Part shown: piece after piece, positions 54,627 through 64,000 of the stretch | Position numbering within the stretch: position 1 is the first letter of the stretch | How the letters are laid out: each line of letters opens with the position of its first letter | Assembly (NCBI GenBank): GCA_028571685.1 | Contig: CM053142.1 | Coordinates: forward strand, 133,122,796 to 133,186,795 | Direction: 5' to 3' | Length of the DNA stretch: 64,000 nucleotides | Source: Heterohyrax brucei | Taxonomy: Eukaryota; Chordata; Mammalia; Hyracoidea; Procaviidae | Position numbers and translations under genes: made by a program | The notes under the pieces: generated by a model | What the model was told of the DNA's origin: nothing | The model's input: the letters and a program-made list of their open reading frames with translations, nothing else | The model's database searches: none

Positions 54627-55478
54627 ATTCCATTTTCCAGGATTTTCCATTGCATCAGTGGTTTTCAGTAGATATTAAAAAAAAAAAAATCTTACCAAGA
54701 ACTGAAGGTTTATTTGAATTTTTGCAGTATATATAAAACCAATGATTTACATAGTCTCTTCCCTTTTTGCTGCTGAAATTGGGAAACTGCAGGTACTTGA
54801 TGAATACTTGCTGATTGAATAGTATTTGACTATTCAATTTGAAAATAAAATGCATATTGAAGCATTGGGCTTTGAAATAATTACTATCTTTTGCTGTAAT
54901 TTGATTTTCAGAAGACTTTTGCTTTTTCTGCTGATTTTGCATATGAATCAGCCACAGCATATAAAAATGTATGGCATCTGATCATGGTTGCAAGGAGGAA
55001 TCAGTGAGTTCATTTAGCTTAGATGTGCTTAATAACATCAGTCTTATAAAGAGTTGCTAAAAACCTGAGCATGTATATATGTAAACAAAGAAGGCATAGG
55101 TACAGAATGTTCCCTTTAACCATGGTTTCTCTATGTAGTTAACAAAGAAGACCTAGAAATACCCACTACCTAGGTTCCATTAAGAGAGTTTGTGAAAAAG
55201 AAAATGTATCTCACTGTCTTTTTAGAAGCTGAGTTCTAATGATGTTCAAGATAAAGCTCTTTTGTCACCAGTATTGTCAGTTTGGATACATGACAGTCCT
55301 GGGACATAAAGGAAATACACAATGGAAAGTCAAAGTCAGGATCTAAATGGAACCCAGTAGTCTGTTATATTGAGTTGAATCATACAGGATACCTTGCATC
55401 AGGCTAGTTAGTGGTTTTTTTGCTCTTTGGTTGCTAAATCTATGAAATAAAATATGGTAGAATATAACATTATTCGAA

Positions 55479-55862
55479 GTTGTTACATGCCATCAAGTTG
55501 GTTTTGACTCATAGTGACCCTATGAACAACAGAACGAAGCACTGCCCAGTCTTGTGCCATGTCCATCATTGTGGCCACTGTCAGTCCATCTCGTCAACAG
55601 TCTTTCTGTTTTTCGCTGACCCTCCACTCTTACCAAGTATGATATTCTTTTCTAGGGACTGATCCTTCCTGACAACATGTCCAAAGTATGTAAGAAGCAG
55701 TCTTTCCATCTTTGTTTCCAAGGAGCAGTCTGGTTGTACTTCTTCCAGAACAGATCTGTTTGTTTTTTTGGTACTCCATGGTACATTCAACATCTTCTCC
55801 AGCACCAGAATTGAGAAGCATAAATTCTTCTGTCTTTCTGTTCATTGTCCAGGTTCATGTGT
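55479..55862 (-). mobile_element. RTE-clade LINE, 3' end with C-terminal ORF remnant
   Basis: Minus-strand frames (55581-55805 and 55630-55845) show the C-terminal region of a non-LTR retrotransposon ORF: MLEKMLNVPWSTKKTN, PDCSLETKME, YFGHVVRKDQSLEKNIILGK. This is the extreme end after the reverse transcriptase. The left border GTTGTTACATGCCATCAAGT is the 3' tail and is complementary in sense to the tail of the local SINEs (compare 49206-49257). Truncated and frameshifted, so non-functional. Confidence 0.82.
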
Positions 55863-56816
55863 AGATCGATGAAAATTGTGATTTTACTGCCAAAAGTACT
55901 AATGCAATCTTAGGCTACATTAAGTGGCCAGAACAAAGCACCTACTACACTTGAAGTGGTAATGCCAGCCAATTGAAAACTGAGGTGCCAGGATTTCCAC
56001 AGTTGGAATGTTGTTTTGTTTTGTAGTGTGATTAAGTGAAAGTATACAATCCTAATTAATTTTGCATGCCTGCCTATCTTGGCTTTGGCTGCCTATCTGC
56101 AGCTCCTTCTGTTCTTGCCTGGTAACAGCCCTACTTTTCATTCTATACTTGTTACATCCTCTTAACAAGCTCCTGTCACCTCCTTTACCCTCTTTCTTCT
56201 CCCACCTAGAAGGAGACCAGTAGGACAGCATCCAGTAAATACATAGAAATATAAAGTACACACACCATATGGTCCCATTGTGTCTCCGAATCCAGTCCAT
56301 TTTTGTCCGAGTTGTCATATTTTTTTCTGAGTTGACCTGCAACCCTCTTTTACTCATGTTGCCACAGGGACTCAACTTTATGTGTGCTATCGTGGCAGTC
56401 TTTAGTAATAGCCAGGCACCATGTGGTTCTTCTGATCATAGTCACCCATTCTGATAGTCTTCTGTTCACACGAGTCCTTCTGTCTCCTGAGCTGGTTTTT
56501 TCGTCTTCGTTGTTCTTGGCGATCATATGTTGTGTATGACATTTGGTGTACCCCAGATGGCAGCTTGCTACCTTTTAAAATCCCAGAAGCCACTCACCAA
56601 TATGGGGTGCAGAAGACTTAGCAATAGGCTACTCATCCCAGTTGACCTCCATGACCCACAAGAGCATGGTCCCCAGACCCCGCCCCTGCTACTCTATCCT
56701 TGCAATACTGGGTTGAGATTAGAAGAGCTTTCAGTTTATGGTGAAGTCCAATAAAGTTGATCTACTTTCTACTGTGTGCTGTTATTGCTTTCAGCTAAAC
56801 AGATTTCTGTCAACTG

Positions 56817-56975
56817 TCTGGAAATCCTGGTGGCATAGTGCTTAAGTGCTACATCTGCTAATCAAAAGGTCAGCAGTTCAGATCTGCCAGGCAATTCTTG
56901 GAAACCGTTTAAGGGCCAGTTCTGCTGTGACTTCTAGAGTCACCATGAGTCAGACCCAACTCAACGGCAGTGGTT
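56817..56975 (+). repeat. afrotherian SINE inserted in L1 3' UTR
   Basis: AAATCCTGGTGGCATAGTGC at the start and GACCCAACTCAACGGCAGTG at the end. It lies in opposite orientation to the host L1. Confidence 0.9.
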
Positions 56976-58418
56976 GTATCTAATCTATGACCAACCCCCT
57001 CCCTTCCTCTCCCGTACACCCATCTAAGAGTCTTTTGTACATAAGTCTATTTTTAAGTCCTTACAGCAGGGCTCTCATACAATATTTGTTGTTTTGCCCC
57101 TTACTGATTGCAGTCAGCATGATGTCTTCCAATTGAAACCAGGTTATGAGATGCTTCCTAAAATCATCATTGTTCATTATCACTGCATAGGGTTCTGTTG
57201 AATACACGTACAATAGTTTGTTTATCCATACATCTGTAGATAGGCATCTAGGTTGATTCCGGTTTTTGCTGTTGTACACTATGCTGCAGTAAACATTCAT
57301 GTGCATGTATCTTCGTATGACAGCCTTTGTCTTTGTAGGATATATTTTGAGCAGTGGGATTACTAGATCAAAGGGTTTATTTCCAGCTTTTCAAGGAAAT
57401 GCCAAATTGCTTTTCAAAGAGGTTGTATCATTTTGCAATCCTACCAGCAGTGGAGGAGAGTTCCAGTGTCTCCACAGCCTCTCCCACATTCGTTGTTTTA
57501 TGGTTTTTGGATTATGGTGAACTGTGTTGGGGTGAGATGGTATCGCATTGTCATTTTGATTTGGATTTCTCTGATAGTTGATGATCACGAGTATTGGTGT
57601 GTCTTCTGGCTGTCTGGGTATCTTCTTTGGTGAGGTGTCTGTCCATCTCCTTTGCCCATTGCTTTAATTGTGTTATTTACCTTTTTCTTGTAGTGCCTTG
57701 TAGATTATGGAGATCAGACATCAGTCTGACATGTAGTTGCCAAATATTTTTTCTCATTCTGTAGGTGGTCTTTTGACTATTTTAATAAAGTCATTGGATG
57801 AGAGATCAATTCTTAGTTGTTCTCATTTATCTATTTTCTGTTGATTGTGCATTGTCAGATTTTGAAGTTGTTTTAGATTTGGTATTTAGATCTTTGGCCG
57901 ATTTTTAGTTTCTTCTAAGACGTGAGATACAGATCTTCAGTTTTTTGCAGATGGATATCCAATTTTGCCAACACCATTTGTTAAAGATTGTTCTTACCCT
58001 AGTTTACACTTTCAGGGCCTTTGTTGACTATCAACTGCTCATAAGAAGATGGTGGCCTCTGTGGAGTCTCAGTTCTGTTCTGTTGATCTATATGTCTCAT
58101 TTTGTACCAGTACCAGGCTGTTTTGACTACTGTGGCAGTGTAATAGGTTCTAAGGTTGAGCAATGTGAGGCCTCCCACTATGTGGGAGTGCTTTACAGTA
58201 GTCCTTTACATAGCCAGGATTTCTTCCCTTTCCAAAGTTAGTGATTTGTTTCTCTGTCATCAAAAAAAAGACACTGAAATTTGTATTGGGATTGCACTGT
58301 GTATGTAGATCACTTTAGGTAAAAGAGACATTTTCACAATGTTAAGTCTTCCTATCCATAAGCAAGGTAGGTTTCTCCACTTATGTAAGTGTCTTTTGGT
58401 TTATTGTCTTAAGGTCTC

Positions 58419-58922
58419 TGTTTTAGTCAGCTAGGGCTGCTCTAACAGAAATACCACAGAGTGGATGGCTTTAACAAAGAAAGATTTATTCTTACACAGT
58501 CTGGTAGGTTGCAAGTCCATATTCAGGGTGTCCGCTCCAGGGAAAGACTTTCCCCTTGTCGGCTCTGGAGGAAAGTCAGTTGTATTGCATCAGTCTTTGT
58601 CCAGGGAGCGTCCTCACGCAAGAACCTCTGGTCTGAAGGACGCGCTCTGCTCCCGGTGCTGCTTGCTTGATGGTAGCGAGGTTCTCAAATTGTCCTTTGT
58701 TTCTTTTTCGTTTTATTCCTTGCAAGCTAAAAGCATTAAGGGTGGGGCAAGCCATACACTAGGGAAACTTCCCCCACAGCAGGAATTCACAGCCCCACCC
58801 TAATCCTTTAACATACAGGTTAGCAAAACCACACAATGGAGGACAGTCCCGAGATACTGGGAACCATATCCCAGCCACGTGGCTGCACACATTTTTTGGG
58901 GGGCACAATTCCAACCATGACA
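58419..58922 (-). mobile_element. solo LTR, MaLR (ERVL) type, in L1 ORF2, with 5-bp TSD
   Basis: 504 bp; on the minus strand it begins TGTCATGGTTGGAATTGTGC and ends ...CA. GTCTC lies directly on both sides (58414-58418 and 58923-58927), and the L1 sequence resumes where it left off. It is related to the LTR at 7756-8211 but longer. No internal viral region. Confidence 0.9.
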
Positions 58923-59001
58923 GTCTCCGAGTTCTCTCTGTATAAGTCTCTTTTATTTCTCTAGCTAGATTTATTCCTAGGTATTTTATCTTTTGAGGGG
59001 A

Positions 59002-59092
59002 TCCCTGGAAACTCTAGGGGAAAGTTCTACTCTGACTTCTAGGATCGCCATGAGTTGGACCCAACTCGATGGCACTAAGTTCAGGTTTATAG
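59002..59092 (+). repeat. afrotherian SINE 3' part inserted in L1 ORF2
   Basis: ATCCCTGGAAACTCTAGGGG to ACCCAACTCGATGGCACTAA. It interrupts L1 sequence that is continuous in the copy at 10740-10790. Confidence 0.82.
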
Positions 59093-62000
59093 TGAATGGT
59101 ATTGATTTGGTGATTTCTTCTTTAATGATCGCTTTGTTGTTATAAAGGAATCCTACTGATTTACTTATGTTTATCTTATATCCTGGTACTTTGCTGAACT
59201 TTGTATTAATTCAGTAGTTTAGTTACCTATTTTTAGGATTATCTACATATACAGTCATTTCATCTGCAAATAGGGACATTTTTACTTCTTTGCCGATACA
59301 CATGCCCTTTATTTCTTTGTCTTGTCTTATTGCTCTGGCTAGAATCTCTGGTGCAGTGTTAAATAGAAGTGGTAAAAGTGGGCATCCTTGTTCCTGTTCT
59401 CAAGGGAAATTCTTTCAGTCTCTTCCATTCAGGATGATGTAGGTGGTTGGCTTTGTGTAGATGCCCCTTAACTGTGTTGAGACATTTGCCTTCTATTCCT
59501 ATTTGGGTGAGAGTTTTTAGCATGATTCGGTGTTGAACTTTGTCAATTTCCTTTTTTGCATCAACTGACAAAATCAAGCGATTCTTACCTTTGTGTTATT
59601 TATGTGGTTGATCACATTGTTTTTCTGGTGTTGAACCAGCCTTGCACCCTGGTATGAATCCAACTTGGTTGTGATGAAATATTTTTTTGATATGTTGTTG
59701 AGTTCTGTTGGCAAGGATTTTGTTGAAGATTTTTACATCTAGGTCATGAGTGATACTGGTCTGTAATTTTCCTTTTTTGTGGGATCTTTCCCTGGCTTTG
59801 GTATCAGGGTTATGCTGGCTTCATAGAAAGGATTTGGGAGTAATCCATCCCTTTCCGTGCTGTGAAATAGTCTCAGTAGTATTGGAGTTAACTCTTCTCT
59901 AAAAGCTTAGTAGAATTCTGTGGTTGAAGTCATCTGGGCCAGGGCTTTTCTTGGTTGGTAGTTTTTAAATGACTTTTTCAATCTCTTCCTTTGTGATGGG
60001 TTTATTAAATTGTTTGTCTCCTTAATGATAATTTTGATAGGTGATATGAATCAAGAAATCTGTCCATTTCATCTATGTTTTCATATCTGTTAGAGTACAC
60101 TCTTTCATAGTACTCTGTTATGATACTTTTGATTTCAGTTGGGTCCATTATAACATCTTCCAGTTCATTTCTTATTTGGGTTATTTGTTTCCTCTCTTAC
60201 TGTACTTTTCTGAGTTTAGCCAATGGTTTATCCATTTTGTTGATCTTTTCAAAAAACCAGCTTTTGGCTTTATTTTTCCAATTCTTCTGTTCTCTGATTC
60301 ATTTAGTTCTGCTTTAATCTTTATTTTCTTACGGTGCTTGAAGGTTTCCTTTATTGCTACTTATTCAAATTGCAGGGTTGTTTGGTTAGGGCTCTTTCTT
60401 CATTTCAGATGCGTGCATTTGTAGAGATAAACTGACTTCTGAGCACTGCTCTTGCTGTATCCCATAGGTTCTGGTAGGATGTATTTTCATTCTCATTCTG
60501 TAAATTTATCCCATCCTTCATTTCTTCTATAATCATGGATTTTTGAGCAAAGTTTTCTTGAGTCCCATGAATTCAAATTTCTACCCATGTGTTTTCTGCT
60601 ATTGATTTCAACCTTTATGGCCTAAGATGATGCTTTGCAGTAATTCAGTGGTTTGGATTTTGTTGAGACTTGCTTTATGTCCTAACACATGAGCTATTCT
60701 GGAAAATGCTTCATGTGCATTGTAGAAGGTGTACTTATCTGTTGATGGATAAAAAGTTCTTATGTATTGAACCTTTCAGTAATAAATAGTGACCATCCTT
60801 GTCCATGAGGGTGGATTTTACATTAAAGGATTTTGTCAGAGATTAGAATTGCCACTGCTGCTCTTCTTTGTATGCTGTTAATTTGGTATGTATTTTTCCA
60901 TCCTTTGATTTTCAGTTTGTGCATATCTTTGAGTCTGAGATGTGTTTCTTGTAAGCAACATATAGATGGATCATGTCGTTTGATCCAGGATTTCACTCTA
61001 TGTCTCTTTATTGGAGCTTTCAGTCTGTTTATAGTTACTGTAATTATTGATAGTATGTGTTTAGTGCTGTCATTTTCAAGCCTTTATTTCTGTGTTGCTG
61101 TTTTCTGGATTGCTCTTAATACTGTGTTCTAGGTCATTCTGTATGGGTTGACTTTTTATCTGTTTCAGTGTGTGTTTTCTGTTTGTTGAGACTCCTGAAT
61201 TATATTTCTTGTGTTGATATGTTGCATTGTTATTTTGCTTTTAGGCTACCCCTTTAATCTCCTTTGATATTCTAAGTTTAAACCAGACCTTAACTTCTGC
61301 ATATCTTTTTAAAATGTTCTCCATCTGAAAGGTTTATATTTAGTGTAATATATCCCTCTTTTTTAGTGTGATGATTTCATCATTTTCATGTTAAGATCAC
61401 TGGTTCCCTTTTAATATTGTAGTTTTGTTTGAGCTTCATGACTTCCGTAACTGAGTAGGATTGTGGATGCTGTGTCCTGCATTGCCTCCTTAAGTATATA
61501 TACTTGATGTTTTTGTTCTCCTAAACAAAGAGCTTCTTTCATGTGTTTCTTAAAGTTTTGGTTTGGTTTTTACAGTCTTTAAGATTCTGTTTATCTGTGA
61601 ATGTCTTAATTATACTATCATATTTGAGAGTCAGTTTTGTAGGATATATTAGTTGGAAGTTTTTTCTTCAAGGTTTTGAATGTGTCATCCCACTGCCTTC
61701 TTGCCAGCATGATTTCTGCCACAAAATCAGACAAAAACCTACAGCACTTCCCTCTGTACATTAGCTTTGTTTTAAGTCTCACTGCCTTTAAGAGCCTTTG
61801 ATTATGTTTCATTATCCTAAGCTTGATTATACTATGTCTTGGTATCTTTCTTTTGGCATCTAGTTTTTGTGGCATTTGATAGGCATCTTGGATATTTGTG
61901 TTCTCTTTTGTAATTACAGGGATGTTTTCTGTCAGCAGCTCTTCTGGAATACTGTGTACTTTCAGCTATCCCTCCCTGTTCATGAACACCAGTTATTCGT

Positions 62001-63497
62001 AGACTATTCCTGTTAATAGAGTCTCACATGTTTCTTAATGCTTCTTCATTTCTCTTGTATTTTTTCTGTGATTTCTTCTCATAAATGCTGTTGTCAGTTG
62101 CTCTGTCCTTCAGTTCACTAACTCTGGCTTCCATCTCCTCAATTCTGTTCTTTGGGCTTTGGATTGAATTGTCTGTTATTACTAATCTTTTGGATTTCAG
62201 ATTGTTGATGTTCCATCACATCAAGTAACTTATTTTTTCATTTTTTTCTGCTGCATTTAGTTTAATCTCTAGGAGGGCACTATACAGAATTCTTTTGTAC
62301 TCAACCTCTGATAATTTCAGAAACACTTCTTCATCTGGGAAGTTTTTTGGATTATTTTGAGAGTTTTCCAGGGCCATGGTAGACTACTGCTTTAAATGGT
62401 TAGCTATTGATTGCTGTCTTCAGGCCATCTAGGAGCTGTTCAGTTTTTCTGGTGTTATTTCCACAGGAGCTGAGACCTAGCTCTAGGGGCCCTACTCTCT
62501 CTGTTCACCAGACACCTCTGTGTACTCTAGTGAGTGGTCCCAGGTGGACTCTCGGGGTGGCAGGCTCTGCCTTCTGGCTGGCAAAGATGGCACCCTACTT
62601 ATCAAGTAGGAGGGCCACCAGTCAACACCATGATGTGGATCAGTGAAGGGTGCAGGAGATGCTATGGGGCCACTCACCAGTCAGTTCTCCAGGTCGCCTA
62701 TTAAAAAGCACTAGTGAGAGAAGAGCTGTCCATTAGCTGCCAAAATCAGTCACTCAGGTATGGCAGGCCCTGCCTTCCAGCTGACAATGAAAGCACCTTG
62801 TAGGCCGTCCCAAGACATGATGACATTGTCAAAGAAGGGAGGGTTTAGGGCCTTGGTTGTCATCCTCCGCCAGGGCCCACCTGTAACCCTAGGTACCAGT
62901 GTCCTAAGCAAAGCATTTCTGCTGGAGAAGTACTTTCCAGATGGGCTGCTTCTCAGCATGAGAGTTACCTCACCTAAGACATCTGGGTGTCTTCCTGAAT
63001 CTCCCAGCCGACCAAAATGGTGTCCTGCCCGAGCTATACTTGGCTGCTGTGAAACAGCAGAATCTATGGCATAGCTCAGGAAAGGGAGGGTCGAGGGGCA
63101 GTGGTGCCCTCAGTTAGCAGCCGTGCTCTCTGTGTGGCTTTTCTAAGCAGTCTCTTTGCTGCACTGTATGCTGTTTACTTAAGCACTGCAGTTCAGTGTA
63201 TTAGCCAGCTCATGCCTAGTCTCCACCTCCTAGATAACAAAAGAAGGCGTCAGTACCTGCCCTCCTCCCAAACGATGAGTCAGCAGAAGCAAGACTCGGT
63301 GTGCTACTATCTAATCTTTGAGAGAGGTAGTTTTCCCCCTTACTGGTGCCTATTTCAGTCTGACAACCCTAGCCAGATCCTAGGGCTTCCTGGATGTCCA
63401 TATTGCTCAATTCAGTTATCATTCCAGGCCTTAATTCTCAGAGGGAATTGAGATGTGTGTCTGTCTAGTCTTCCATCATGGCCACTCCCCCCACTCC

Positions 63498-64000
63498 ATG
63501 CTGTTTTTTAATAGCTTTCTTGACTGAGAAAGTAGAAGGGCTAGGAAAACATGACATGCTTTCTAGCTGTGAAGCAATAGACTATTTTATATACATTGTT
63601 GTATCTCATTTTTCAAAGAAGCACCATGAGGTAGTTTTTGGTGTGCTCACTATACTTTTTCTAAATTTAAAGTATCAGACCAAAAAGAATTAACGGTACA
63701 AAAGAATAAACTTTGACAACTTGTTATCATCAAATAAATTAAGAGCCCTCAGTGAAAGTTAAATCAGGCTCATTGGTGTGACTGAAGAGAATGAGAGCCA
63801 GTGAGAGATTTCAATGAAATATAAAAGGTAACTAATGTCATTAGTTTCCAGTTTTGAGATGAGGTGCTCTATAAGATGTTAAAATCAGCTTTGTAGAACA
63901 TAATCAAGCACAGACTACAGTGTTTTGTTTATAAGCTAAGGTGCTGAACTACATGATCTTGAATGTTTCTGCAGTTCATTGAAAAAGTGCTGACAGGAAC
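63498..64000. other. unique intergenic sequence
   Basis: Nothing recognisable to the end of the window. In human the next gene on this strand after CNOT2 is KCNMB4; no part of it is seen here. Confidence 0.5.

Larger units (their letters stand above)
52976..55478. other. repeat-poor sequence downstream of CNOT2
   Basis: 2.5 kb in which I recognise no mobile element, unlike the rest of the window. Contents are a perfect 18-bp tandem duplication (54239-54274), A13 runs near 53777 and 54678, and an AATAAA at 54621. It may include an extended CNOT2 3' UTR or conserved non-coding sequence. Confidence 0.6.
56018..63497 (-). mobile_element. near full-length L1, broken, with 5' UTR, ORF1, ORF2 and 3' UTR
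   Basis: About 7.5 kb including insertions, on the minus strand. The 3' UTR runs 56018-57060 and ORF2 remnants about 57060-61130 (GKCLNTVKGHLHKANH at 59359-59577 is in the RT region). ORF1 remnants lie at about 61540-62360; at 61618-61875 IPRHSIIKLRIMKHNQRLLK and AEIMLARRQWDDTFKTLKKK match the ORF1 C-terminal domain. A GC-richer 5' UTR fills 62380-63497. It contains SINEs at 56817 and 59002 and an LTR at 58419. Flanks ATGTTGTTTT (56008) and ATGCTGTTTT (63498) may be the target duplication. No intact frame. Confidence 0.87.

Noticed and set aside
62407..63451. Several open frames of 60-116 codons in GC-richer DNA, possible separate gene
   Set aside because: The region is the 5' UTR of the minus-strand L1, adjoining its ORF1 remnant. 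The frames overlap on both strands and show no domain.
1..64000. Search for a new multi-gene system, RNA genes or a second host gene
   Set aside because: Apart from CNOT2, every coding-like signal is a known type of mobile-element remnant. tRNA-like stretches are all SINE heads without intact tRNA structure, and no rRNA or snRNA-like sequence was seen.

Overview
This window is mammalian nuclear DNA and almost certainly comes from an afrotherian, most likely an elephant or close relative. The main reason is the very high density of tRNA-derived afrotherian SINEs (about 28 recognisable copies or pieces on both strands), together with an RTE-clade LINE 3' end that shares its tail with those SINEs. 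Genus cannot be fixed from the sequence alone. The only host gene I can support is CNOT2 (CCR4-NOT transcription complex subunit 2), on the + strand.

Layout. Positions 1-16550 are the end of a long CNOT2 intron that starts before the window. It holds SINEs, three L1 pieces (all reading on the minus strand), a decayed mariner-type DNA transposon with legible terminal inverted repeats, a MaLR-type LTR inserted in L1, and an L2 fragment. Positions 16551-51913 hold thirteen coding exons with GT-AG borders and consistent phases. They encode residues 58-540 of the protein (483 residues plus stop). The exons for residues 1-57 lie upstream of the window. Introns carry SINEs, MIR, L2, hAT-derived elements (MER5A- and MER20-like), short 5'-truncated L1 inserts with target-site duplications, and a second, different Tc1/mariner-superfamily transposase remnant at 40250-41270. 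The 3' UTR starts at 51914 and probably ends near 52975. About 2.5 kb of largely repeat-free sequence follows, then an RTE 3' end (55479-55862) and a near full-length but broken L1 on the minus strand (56018-63497) that contains two SINE insertions and a solo LTR with a 5-bp target duplication. The last 500 bases show nothing recognisable.

CNOT2 is a core subunit of the CCR4-NOT deadenylase. Its C-terminal half, fully encoded here, binds CNOT1 and pairs its NOT box with that of CNOT3. The window shows two unusually small introns (88 and 90 nt) with non-consensus donors. One stays in frame and open if retained; the other brings a stop. Two exons carry the same DFPAL motif with 16 identical nucleotides, and a Pumilio-type site in the 3' UTR lies between two poly(A) signals. 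I found no evidence of an undescribed multi-gene system; the interest lies in these gene-level details and in the mobile-element stratigraphy.
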